DNA from: Candidatus Kapaibacterium sp.
GTDB lineage: Bacteria > Bacteroidota > Ignavibacteria > Kapaibacteriales > UBA2268
DNA length: 57,281 nt
Direction: 5' to 3'
Assembly: GCA_026418625.1 (NCBI GenBank)
Contig: JAOABA010000017.1
Span: 1 to 57,281 of the forward strand
How positions within the stretch are numbered: the first letter of the stretch is position 1; every line of letters starts with the position of its first letter. The notes beneath the pieces were generated by a model. The model ran no database searches. It saw only the letters and a program-made list of their open reading frames with translations, and was not told the origin of the DNA. The position numbers were made by a program, and so were the translations under genes. Below, piece after piece: positions 18,152 to 25,871 of this stretch.

Positions 18152-18726
18152 CTTTTTTTGTTAGCAGGAAGGAAAGTCCCATCTGGTAGTATCATCGGAT
18201 AATCAGCTTGATATTGTCCTTTTTCTATTTTTTTCAATTTACCTTTCAATAGTGTTTTTCTCAGAGGTGTCAATCTCTCATAAAATAAAATGCCATTAAG
18301 ATGATCGATTTCGTGTTGAATGACTCTCGAAAGCAAATTGTCAGCTTCTATTTTATGTTCCTTCATATTTAAATCATAAAAACTAACCTGAACAATTTTG
18401 GGTCTTTCGACAACATCTCGAACGCTTGGGATGCTCAAACATCCCTCTTCGTATTCATAAATATCGTCAGAAAAATATTCTATTACTGGGTTAATCATAG
18501 TTAAGGGCGGTCCTTTGTATTTTTCGTTGTAATACCCAATATCGATAACAACAAGCGATTTTGAAACACCTATCTGATTAGCAGCGAGCCCAATTCCTTC
18601 AGCTTTATGCATTGTATCAAACATATCATCAACTAACTTGACCAAACCGTCATCAATTTCAGTAACTGGTTCAGTTTTCTTTTTCAAAACGGGATGGAAA
18701 CAGTTATAAACCGGTATAATAGACAT
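18148..18726 (-). CDS. def: Peptide deformylase
   Basis: Def removes the formyl group from the N-terminal Met of new proteins. The open frame reaches a TTG at 18732, but the ATG at 18726 gives a more normal start (192 residues). The three family motifs are present: GIGLAANQIG at 44-53, EGCLS with metal ligand Cys96, and HEIDH at 138-142. The product ends in an unremarkable short tail. It lies eight bases downstream of the DUF1338 gene, so both are probably on one transcript that converges on dacB. Confidence 0.96.
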   Translation of the reverse strand: MSIIPVYNCFHPVLKKKTEPVTEIDDGLVKLVDDMFDTMHKAEGIGLAANQIGVSKSLVVIDIGYYNEKYKGPPLTMINPVIEYFSDDIYEYEEGCLSIPSVRDVVERPKIVQVSFYDLNMKEHKIEADNLLSRVIQHEIDHLNGILFYERLTPLRKTLLKGKLKKIEKGQYQADYPMILPDGTFLPANKKS

Positions 18727-18734
18727 TAGCAATC

Positions 18735-19541
18735 CTATTTTTGATAGAAATCAGTGCTTTCGAATATTTTATCAGCTGATTTAGCTATAAATCCCGAATA
18801 TAAATTTCCAGTTGCGTCAGGATAGCGTTTAGCAAACTCATAGTAGCAACCGGGTATTTTATGCTTTCCTTCGACGAAATCTATTTCTATTAGTCCTGAT
18901 TTAATGCTTGATTGCTCTAAAAGCTCTTCAGGGGTTCCTTTAACTTCACCGCCAGATGTGTTTAAATCAAAACCATTATTTTTTAATAATTCGTTAACTT
19001 TTTGAATTGTGTCGTATTTCTTGAGATGATTAACACTTACAGTGAAATGGTTTGCACAAAATCCAAATACATAGAACCAAGCAGCATATTCAGATTTTTC
19101 TCTTAAAGCGTTATATTTTTCAAATGACGGTTTTCCCCATAAATTTCCTGAAAAAATCAAATCTTCAGAGTTAAGGGAATTTTCAGGTATTCGATTGATA
19201 AGGTTAATTAAAAATGATTTGAAATCATTGTCAAACTCTTCTAATATTAACTCACTAATAAATATTCTTGGAGCGTTTTTTAATGATTTATGTTCATAAT
19301 GTTTGGCAAATAAGTGCTTATCTCTAAATTCATAAGAATTTATGTATTCATAACCATTTTTTAAAAAGGGTTTGGCTAAAACATCAATATTCACTCTTTT
19401 ATCATTAAGAGTTCTAAAAGCAATATGATCATTGATTACTTCTTCACCCTCTGATTTAAAAAGGTTATACACTTTTTGAACGTCAGGGTTTTGAGTAGTA
19501 TAAATTTCCCAAAGTTTGTTAAAGATATTTTCCAAATTCAT
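18735..19541 (-). CDS. DUF1338 family protein (2-oxoadipate dioxygenase/decarboxylase-like)
   Basis: This 268-residue cytoplasmic protein matches the short form of the DUF1338/YdcJ family. The characterised relative HglS turns 2-oxoadipate into D-2-hydroxyglutarate in lysine breakdown and binds Fe(II) with two His and one Glu. Here the likely ligands are His39 in INDHIAFRTL, His165 in FCANHFTVSV and Glu235 in GCYYEFAKR. The frame is open to a GTG at 19553, but the ATG at 19541 is a better start. No other lysine-degradation gene is nearby, so the substrate is not certain. Confidence 0.85.
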   Translation of the reverse strand: MNLENIFNKLWEIYTTQNPDVQKVYNLFKSEGEEVINDHIAFRTLNDKRVNIDVLAKPFLKNGYEYINSYEFRDKHLFAKHYEHKSLKNAPRIFISELILEEFDNDFKSFLINLINRIPENSLNSEDLIFSGNLWGKPSFEKYNALREKSEYAAWFYVFGFCANHFTVSVNHLKKYDTIQKVNELLKNNGFDLNTSGGEVKGTPEELLEQSSIKSGLIEIDFVEGKHKIPGCYYEFAKRYPDATGNLYSGFIAKSADKIFESTDFYQK

Positions 19542-19772
19542 AATTATTTTCACCTAAAAAATAGATTTTTGACGATTAATATTTCTAAATTATTATTTAT
19601 TCTATAGAAATGAAATTAGCTTGTAAATTTTAATAATGAATTTTAGGGTATTATTACAAACACAAAAACATTAATAATCAAATCAATCAATTTAAGGCAA
19701 TGCTTATTTATAGTCAAAAAAAGGGAATATGGTTGATGTATAGACATCCTCATTAGAGGTTGTATAAAAAGT

Positions 19773-19841
19773 AGTCATTCTGAGGCGAAGGCGAAGAATC
19801 CATATCACATAAGTCATTGATATATAATGGACTCTTCACTT
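19773..19841 (+). repeat. Dispersed palindromic repeat, copy 1
   Basis: The core at 19790-19841 (52 bases) matches the reverse complement of 57025-57076 at 46 of 52 positions by eye. Inside the core, GAAGAATCCAT pairs with ATGGACTCTTC (one mismatch), so the element can fold into a hairpin with a loop of about 24 bases. The outer motif AGTCATTCTGA at 19773-19783 reappears at the opposite end of copy 2, which suggests decayed terminal inverted repeats. The element contains no gene. Confidence 0.85.
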
Positions 19842-19903
19842 TATTAATTCCGACAAAGAGCTATTTATTTTCGTTTTTACAGAGCCTCATTAGCAATAAT
19901 CCT

Positions 19904-19911
19904 TATTTTTG
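19904..19911 (+). promoter_or_regulatory. Candidate Bacteroidota -7 element upstream of murD
   Basis: TATTTTTG fits TAnnTTTG and lies 32 bases before the murD ATG. There is no clear TTTG at the expected upstream spacing, so this is a partial match. Confidence 0.4.
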
Positions 19912-19943
19912 TAATGATTTATTCATAATTTTTTAGATTAAAA

Positions 19944-21278
19944 ATGAAAATTACAATAATAGGTGCAGGGAAGAGCGGTATAGCAGCAGCTTTACTTGCT
20001 AAAAGAAAGGGGTATGAAGTTTTTCTAACCGAGAAAAAACAATCCGATGATTGTCAGGAAGCAATCGAGATACTACAAAAACAAAACATTGATTATGAGT
20101 TTGGAAATCATACACCCGAATCTTTAAGAAACTCTGAATTAGTTGTTACTTCACCCGGAGTTCCCCCGGATAATGATATTATCAAATTAGCTGAACAAAA
20201 GCAGATTAAAATCATTAGCGAGCTTGAATTCGCTTATAATTTCTTAGAAAATCCTATAATTGCTATTACTGGCACAAATGGAAAAACAACGACAACAACA
20301 CTAACCACCTTCATTTTTAATCATTCTGGCAGGAAAGCAATAAGTGCTGGTAATATTGGAACTCCGCTATCAGATCTTGTTGATAATATTAATAGGGAAA
20401 CTATAGTTGTTGTCGAAGCAAGTAGTTTTCAACTTGATAGAATTGAAAAATTCAAACCCGATGTAGCAATAATTTTAAATATCTCACCCGATCATCTTTA
20501 TTATCACAAAACAATGGAAAACTATGTTTCAGCAAAGTGGAAAATTTTTTGTAATCAAAATGAAAAAGATTTATTAATTTTGAATGCAGACGATAACGAA
20601 TTAATAAAAGCAGCCGGGCAATCAAGGGGGAAAGTTGCGTGGTTTTCAATGAATCCAGTTGAATACGGAATATTTGGAAACCAGGGCAAAATGATTGCAA
20701 GGCTAACAGATAACGAGGAGGTAATTATGCTTTTCGATGACATAAGAATACCCGGCATTCATAATGCCTACAACTCGATGGCTGCAGCTCTTGCAGCAAG
20801 AGCATTCGAAATTAGAAATGAAAATATTAGAGATTCTTTGATGGCTTTTCAAGGTGTTGAACATCGCCTTGAATACGTTGCAACAATTGATGGTGTTGAT
20901 TATATTAACGACTCAAAAGCGACCAATGTTAATGCAACTTGGTATGCACTATCAAGCTATAATGAACCTATTATCTGGATTGCAGGTGGTCGTGGCGATT
21001 CAAATGATTATTCTCAGCTTGATACAATAGTTTCGCAAAAAGTAAAATGCATAATAGCCATAGGTGAAGAAGCAGATAATATTTTCAATCATTTTAGCGC
21101 TATGAAAAGATGTTTTAAAGAGCCTACCTTACTGTATGCAGTTTTGAAAGCTAAAGAAGTAGCCGACAAAGGTGATGTTGTTCTATTTACTCCTGCTTGT
21201 AAATCCTTTGATATGTTTTTAAATTATGAACACCGAGGTGAAGTATTCAAAGAAATTATTAAGGAATTAGAAAGTTGA
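19944..21278 (+). CDS. murD: UDP-N-acetylmuramoyl-L-alanine--D-glutamate ligase MurD
   Basis: MurD adds D-glutamate to UDP-MurNAc-L-Ala in the cytoplasmic phase of peptidoglycan synthesis. The 444-residue protein has an N-terminal Rossmann motif (IIGAGKSGIAAALLA) and the ATP-binding GTNGKTTT at 110-117. It also has the Mur-ligase block EASSFQLDRIEKFKPDVAII (read in parts), NISPDHLYYH and the C-terminal DSKATNVNAT. Its stop overlaps the start of ftsW. The two genes look like a remnant of the dcw division cluster, because no other mur or fts genes adjoin them. Confidence 0.96.
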   Translation: MKITIIGAGKSGIAAALLAKRKGYEVFLTEKKQSDDCQEAIEILQKQNIDYEFGNHTPESLRNSELVVTSPGVPPDNDIIKLAEQKQIKIISELEFAYNFLENPIIAITGTNGKTTTTTLTTFIFNHSGRKAISAGNIGTPLSDLVDNINRETIVVVEASSFQLDRIEKFKPDVAIILNISPDHLYYHKTMENYVSAKWKIFCNQNEKDLLILNADDNELIKAAGQSRGKVAWFSMNPVEYGIFGNQGKMIARLTDNEEVIMLFDDIRIPGIHNAYNSMAAALAARAFEIRNENIRDSLMAFQGVEHRLEYVATIDGVDYINDSKATNVNATWYALSSYNEPIIWIAGGRGDSNDYSQLDTIVSQKVKCIIAIGEEADNIFNHFSAMKRCFKEPTLLYAVLKAKEVADKGDVVLFTPACKSFDMFLNYEHRGEVFKEIIKELES

Positions 21279-22465
21279 AAATTTTTAATCCACCAAAATC
21301 TAAAGTAAGTACCTCAATGATGGAGACCAATTTCGATAAATCTTCATCTAAAGGAAAAGACTTAAATAAGCATCAGGGTTTTGATTGGGTTATTTTTCTT
21401 TGTGTTACTGGTTTGATGCTATTCAGCATCGCTTTTGTTTATAGTGCAAGTGGAACAATCGCAGAATTAAGATATGGTTCGCCTGATAAACTCTTCTGGA
21501 ACCATAGTATTAGAGTAATTATTGCTCTAATAGTAATGATTATTTTTGCAAAAATTGATTATAAAATATGGAAAAAATTTGCAAAACCAATTTTATATAT
21601 TTCAATTCTCTTTCTAATTCTGGTGTTTTTTATCGGTTCACCCATCAATGGGGCATATCGCTGGATTTATATCGGACCTGTCAATTTTCAACCATCTGAA
21701 TTAGCAAAATTTGCATTGGTCCTAATATTAGCTGTTTATTTGAGCGAAAGGCAGGATTTTATTAAGTCTTTTAGACTTAGTTTCTTTCCAATGTTGATAT
21801 GGATAGGAATCATTTGTGTGTTAATAGCTTTGCAGCCAAATTTTTCAACTGCGCTTGTTATTTTTTTAATTTCGATGACCCTGTTATTTATTGGTAATGT
21901 AAGTATTAAACATCTAATAATTACTCTATTAATAAGCCTTTCATCAGCTATCATATATGCATTAAATGCGAGCTATAGATTTCAGAGAATTGTAGCTTTC
22001 ATCGAAAATGTTGATGGAGCTAAAGAGGCTGCAGTATCACCGGCTGCTTTCCAATTGCAACAAGCCTTGATAGCATTTGGAAACGGTGGCATTTTTGGGC
22101 GAGGTCCCGGACAAAGTCGTCAAAGCCTTCTTTATTTACCAGAATCCTATGGTGATTTTATTTTTTCAATTATAGGCGAGGAATATGGCTTCTTTGGTGT
22201 TGTTCTTCTTCTTCTTGTTTTTGCTGTGATAGTTTATAGAGGAATTAAAATCGCTCAAAGAACAAATGATAGTTTTGCTTACTTTCTTTTGTCAGGTATA
22301 ATCATAACAATTTCTTTATATGTTTTTGTTAGCGCTGGAGTAAACATTGGACTGCTTCCTACAACTGGACTACCCCTACCTTTTATAAGCTACGGAGGGA
22401 CAGCAGTAATTTTTTATGCTGCTTCAATCGGGATCGTTTTGAATATTTCTAAAAACACAGAATAA
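21275..22465 (+). CDS. ftsW: Peptidoglycan glycosyltransferase FtsW (SEDS family)
   Basis: FtsW polymerises glycan strands at the division site with a partner class B PBP. The 396-residue protein has about ten hydrophobic helices and SEDS motifs such as GAYRWIYIGPVNFQPSELAK, GRGPGQSRQ and the C-terminal LPTTGLPLPFISYGGTA. The frame can start at a TTG (21275) that overlaps the murD stop (TTGA), which would couple translation. An ATG at 21317 (codon 15) is an alternative that keeps all membrane segments. RodA is the closest relative, but the murD neighbour favours FtsW. Confidence 0.9.
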   Translation: MKIFNPPKSKVSTSMMETNFDKSSSKGKDLNKHQGFDWVIFLCVTGLMLFSIAFVYSASGTIAELRYGSPDKLFWNHSIRVIIALIVMIIFAKIDYKIWKKFAKPILYISILFLILVFFIGSPINGAYRWIYIGPVNFQPSELAKFALVLILAVYLSERQDFIKSFRLSFFPMLIWIGIICVLIALQPNFSTALVIFLISMTLLFIGNVSIKHLIITLLISLSSAIIYALNASYRFQRIVAFIENVDGAKEAAVSPAAFQLQQALIAFGNGGIFGRGPGQSRQSLLYLPESYGDFIFSIIGEEYGFFGVVLLLLVFAVIVYRGIKIAQRTNDSFAYFLLSGIIITISLYVFVSAGVNIGLLPTTGLPLPFISYGGTAVIFYAASIGIVLNISKNTE

Positions 22466-22565
22466 AATTTGAATCAAAAAAAATTAAAATTATTTAATTT
22501 TTCTTTGTTATGTGGAAAATTAAATTTATCTTTGAATTGCTTTTTTAACAAATGGTATGAATTAA

Positions 22566-23405
22566 ATGCCTTGGTTTTTAAGATCAAAAGAAAATATATC
22601 TGAAACTCAACAAAAAGAAATGCCAGACGGGCTTTGGACAAAATGTCCATCCTGCAGCGAAATGATCTTCAAAAAAGAACTTGAAGAAAATTACTTTTGC
22701 TGTATCAAATGTAATTATCATTATCGAATTGGAACAAAAGAATATGTAGATATAATTCTTGACTCTAATACTTTCAATGAGACAAATACTAATATTCTTT
22801 CGAGCGATCCATTGAACTTTGTTGATAGCAAACCATATAAAGACAGATTAAAAGTGACTTACGATTCTTTAGGAATAAACGAAGCATTAACAACAGGAAC
22901 AGGAAAAATTAATGGGGAAATGGTTTCCTTTGCTTCAATGAACTTTTCTTTCATTGGGGGAAGTATGGGGTCAGTAGTTGGAGAAAAATTCTATCGTGCA
23001 GCAAAACTTGCAATGGATAAGAAATATCCTTTGATTGTTATCACATCTTCTGGTGGTGCAAGAATGCAGGAAGCTGCTTACTCACTGATGCAAATGGCAA
23101 AAACCTCAGCTGTTCTATCAGAACTTGCTGAATCTGGCGGTATATATATTACTATTTTAACGGATCCTACAACGGGCGGTGTTACTGCTTCCTACGGTAT
23201 GCTTGGAGATATAATATTAGCTGAGCCGGGTGCTCTTATCGGTTTCGCAGGACCAAGGGTAATTGAACAAACAATCAAAAGAAAATTGCCACCCGGCTTT
23301 CAAAGAGCTGAATTCCTACTTGAAAAGGGGTTTGTGGACCTGATTGTGCCTCGAAATGAACTTAAATCAACTTTAACAAAAGTTATCAAATGGTTCAAAT
23401 CATAA
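22566..23405 (+). CDS. accD: Acetyl-CoA carboxylase carboxyltransferase subunit beta
   Basis: AccD forms, with AccA, the carboxyltransferase that makes malonyl-CoA for fatty acid synthesis. The 279-residue sequence has the N-terminal zinc ribbon (Cys27-x2-Cys30 and Cys46-x2-Cys49). It also has the crotonase-fold blocks SSGGARMQEAAYSLMQMAK, TDPTTGGVTASYGMLGDI and GFAGPRVIEQTI. accA is not nearby. The next gene starts 17 bases after the stop on the same strand. Confidence 0.96.
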   Translation: MPWFLRSKENISETQQKEMPDGLWTKCPSCSEMIFKKELEENYFCCIKCNYHYRIGTKEYVDIILDSNTFNETNTNILSSDPLNFVDSKPYKDRLKVTYDSLGINEALTTGTGKINGEMVSFASMNFSFIGGSMGSVVGEKFYRAAKLAMDKKYPLIVITSSGGARMQEAAYSLMQMAKTSAVLSELAESGGIYITILTDPTTGGVTASYGMLGDIILAEPGALIGFAGPRVIEQTIKRKLPPGFQRAEFLLEKGFVDLIVPRNELKSTLTKVIKWFKS

Positions 23406-23422
23406 CTCATTGATTTGCATAA

Positions 23423-24223
23423 TTGACAATAAAACAAAAAAATATCATCTTTTTGTTTTTTATTCTATACCATAATTTTAGTATTATTTATGCACAAGAA
23501 ACTAAGTTGAACCAGTCACAACCAAAGAATCAAGATTTTCACTTTCTCTTTTCTATTGGTTATCTGATGGCAGGGGCATCAACTGAATTTTTTAGCTTTT
23601 ACAAAAATGAGCTTTCAGGAGTAAGTAAAGAATTCAAGCTTAGTCCATCATTGTCATTTGGTTTGATATTCTATTTGAGTCCCAATGCAAATATTCAACT
23701 ACTGGGTGAGATAAACAGAGCCAAAATAAACGATAATTATGATGAAATAATCACTTCAGGTCACACTGGTGCCAGAAATATTACTCAAAACTTTGATATT
23801 TCGAGCTTTCCAATAACGATAAACTATAAATTTAACCCAGTTATTTCTGAATATTTTTCTTATGTTATGATTGGGGCTGGTGTAATATATTCTCACTTAA
23901 AATGGGAAGAGAGTGTTTACTCCTCGATTCAGGACGATATAAGAACCGGTGGGGTTCATTATAATAATGACTTAATTGCTCCTATGATTAGGCTTTCAAG
24001 CGGAATTGAGCTTGAATTTGATAAAAAAACGGAAAAAAAATTTCTTCATAGTTTTTTTTTCGAATTCAGCTTTAATTATTTTTTTCGGTCAGCCGATATA
24101 TTTTCTAAGGTTGTAAATCAATTTTATACACAAAAGGAGGATTTTAGTAAAAATTATACAATTTTACCTTACTATTTCGGTCTTAATTTTGGAATTTATT
24201 TTAATTTAGATTTTGTGAATTGA
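23423..24223 (+). CDS. Outer-membrane beta-barrel protein
   Basis: This 266-residue exported protein is probably an outer-membrane barrel. A signal peptide (IIFLFFILYHNFSIIYA, cleavage near AQ) is followed by alternating aromatic and polar strands. It ends in a terminal strand with aromatic residues (YYFGLNFGIYFNLDFVN). The only start in frame ahead of the signal peptide is a TTG at 23423. It follows accD closely, but a functional link is not apparent. The PorT/OmpW-like barrel families are possible relatives and I cannot choose between them. Confidence 0.75.
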   Translation: MTIKQKNIIFLFFILYHNFSIIYAQETKLNQSQPKNQDFHFLFSIGYLMAGASTEFFSFYKNELSGVSKEFKLSPSLSFGLIFYLSPNANIQLLGEINRAKINDNYDEIITSGHTGARNITQNFDISSFPITINYKFNPVISEYFSYVMIGAGVIYSHLKWEESVYSSIQDDIRTGGVHYNNDLIAPMIRLSSGIELEFDKKTEKKFLHSFFFEFSFNYFFRSADIFSKVVNQFYTQKEDFSKNYTILPYYFGLNFGIYFNLDFVN

Positions 24224-24316
24224 TTTTTAAGTATTATATTCTATAAATTTTTAATTATAAAAATTAAGTTTTTTGAATTAATGAAGAAAAAAAATTACAT
24301 TTTTATTATAGATTTT

Positions 24317-24364
24317 AACCGTTCAAAAAGCCAGACAAGGCAATTTCTGGGCGGTTTTTTTTAT
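24317..24364 (+). terminator. Probable terminator after the outer-membrane protein gene
   Basis: AACCG (24317-24321) pairs with CGGTT (24352-24356) and CCAG (24331-24334) with CTGG (24347-24350), with an asymmetric internal loop. A run of eight T starts within the right arm. It ends 24 bases before the hpf start, so it could also be a leader hairpin of hpf, but the T run favours termination. Confidence 0.65.
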
Positions 24365-24387
24365 TCATTCATAATTTTGAGGTGTTT

Positions 24388-24684
24388 ATGAATACACAAG
24401 TAACCTTCAGACATTTGAAGTCTCGTCCCGAATTGCATGAGGCAGCTTTGGAATCTGCCCAAAGGTTTACAAAATTCTACGATGGCATTACTAACACTAA
24501 TGTCGAGTTTATTGCTGATAACAACAACACCGTTGAATTCAGGGTCCGGATTAATGGCAATGTTCTTGTTGTCAGAGAATCCTCCGATGATTTTATGAAA
24601 AGCTTACATACTGCTACTGATAAAATGATTAGACAATTAAAAAAACAAAAAACTAAACAGTCGAATAAATTAATTGAAATTTAA
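24388..24684 (+). CDS. hpf: Ribosome hibernation promoting factor, short form
   Basis: HPF/RaiA-family proteins bind the decoding region of the 30S subunit and store ribosomes in an inactive form when growth stops. The 98-residue protein has the beta-alpha-beta-beta-beta-alpha pattern (FRHLKSRPELHEAALESAQRF, then NNTVEFRVRINGNVLVV and FMKSLHTATDKMIRQLKKQK) and a basic C-terminus. It lacks the C-terminal dimerisation domain of long HPF. The frame reaches a GTG at 24382, but the ATG at 24388 follows GAGG and is the better start. hprK comes next, an arrangement like the rpoN-hpf-ptsN-hprK group of Proteobacteria. Confidence 0.9.
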   Translation: MNTQVTFRHLKSRPELHEAALESAQRFTKFYDGITNTNVEFIADNNNTVEFRVRINGNVLVVRESSDDFMKSLHTATDKMIRQLKKQKTKQSNKLIEI

Positions 24685-24706
24685 TCTTTGTTAATAAATG
24701 TTATTT

Positions 24707-24734
24707 AAAAAGGGCTTTCGAGCCCTTTTTTTTT
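24707..24734 (+). terminator. Rho-independent terminator after hpf
   Basis: AAAAAGGGCT (24707-24716), a TTCG tetraloop (24717-24720) and AGCCC (24721-24725) are followed by a run of nine T. This textbook terminator separates hpf from hprK, so hprK probably has its own promoter. Confidence 0.95.
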
Positions 24735-24784
24735 ATTGATTTTTATATTAAATTGTCTTTTTGTTTTATTATTATTAGCTTTTT

Positions 24785-25807
24785 ATGACATCAACTCTTG
24801 ATAATATTGTTCCATTGAAAATAGATAAAATTACCGTAGATGAATTGTTAGTATCTGATTTAAAGCTAATAAAGTTAACTGATAAGGTTGGTTTGGATAA
24901 TATAATAACAAATAAAAATATTTACAGACCACAATTAGCACTAACAGGAAATTTGGGATTTTTCAATCGTAATTCAGTTCAGGTTTTTGGCAATACAGAA
25001 ATATTCTACTTGAACTCTTTAACAAAGAAGAAAAAAATAGAAGCATTTAAAACTTTAGCTCATTATAAACCTCCTTGCATAGTAATAACCAATGGTCATA
25101 AACTTGAAGAAGAGTTACTGGATATTGCTCGAGATGAGGGTATTGCAGTCCTTGCAACCCAATATGACACAACTAAAACAACTTTCATTTTACTCGAATA
25201 TCTCGACGATAGGTTCGCAACTCAAGCTGTTCTTCACGGGTCTTTTGTTGATGTATTCGGTGTAGGTTTACTATTTGTTGGTAAATCAGGTATTGGTAAA
25301 AGCGAAATAGCTCTTGACCTTGTCGAGCGAGGGCACAGGCTTGTTGCAGATGATATAATCCTCCTGACAAAAAAGAAAGAAAAGATTATTATGGGAACTG
25401 GAACAAGTGTGGTTCAACATCATATGGAGGTCAGAGGGCTTGGTTTTATTGACATCAGAAAAATGTTTGGCATAAGATCGGTCCGCTTTCAAAAAAGGCT
25501 TGAAATAATCGTTGAACTCGTTGAATATAAGCACGGAGAAGAATATGAGCGGGTTGGTCTTGATGAACATCCAAGAAAGATTCTTGACGTTGAGGTATCA
25601 TCAGTAACTTTACCCATATTTCCGGGTAAAAACATTACAGTAATTGCAGAAGTTATTGCAATTAATTATCTTTTGAGAACCTATGATTCAAATCCTGCTT
25701 GGGAACTATCAAACAGGCTTCAACAAGAGCTCGAAAGAAAGACCAAAGACCCGAATATGTTCAGGGATATGAGATATATCAAAGATTTTCAAGGAGACAC
25801 AGAATAA
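24785..25807 (+). CDS. hprK: HPr kinase/phosphorylase
   Basis: HprK phosphorylates and dephosphorylates Ser46 of HPr, linking carbon status to regulation. The 340-residue protein has an N-terminal regulatory domain (about 1-140) and a C-terminal kinase domain. The P-loop is GKSGIGKS at 166-173, followed by GHRLVADD and the HprK signature EVRGLGFIDIRKMFG. No PTS genes are in the window, so it may act in an incomplete, regulatory PTS, as in many non-Firmicutes. Confidence 0.95.
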   Translation: MTSTLDNIVPLKIDKITVDELLVSDLKLIKLTDKVGLDNIITNKNIYRPQLALTGNLGFFNRNSVQVFGNTEIFYLNSLTKKKKIEAFKTLAHYKPPCIVITNGHKLEEELLDIARDEGIAVLATQYDTTKTTFILLEYLDDRFATQAVLHGSFVDVFGVGLLFVGKSGIGKSEIALDLVERGHRLVADDIILLTKKKEKIIMGTGTSVVQHHMEVRGLGFIDIRKMFGIRSVRFQKRLEIIVELVEYKHGEEYERVGLDEHPRKILDVEVSSVTLPIFPGKNITVIAEVIAINYLLRTYDSNPAWELSNRLQQELERKTKDPNMFRDMRYIKDFQGDTE

Positions 25808-25871
25808 TATATCTATTAATTTTTTTCAGTTTTTTTCGTTTGTATAATTTTTTAAAATTTAGATAAAAGAA

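Larger units (their letters stand above)
19554..19943. other. Intergenic region with dispersed repeat and murD promoter
   Basis: This gap of nearly 400 bases separates the divergent DUF1338 and murD genes. It holds a palindromic dispersed repeat at 19773-19841 and a candidate promoter element at 19904-19911. The remainder (19554-19770) is AT-rich and shows no ORF or RNA gene that I can recognise. Confidence 0.6.
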
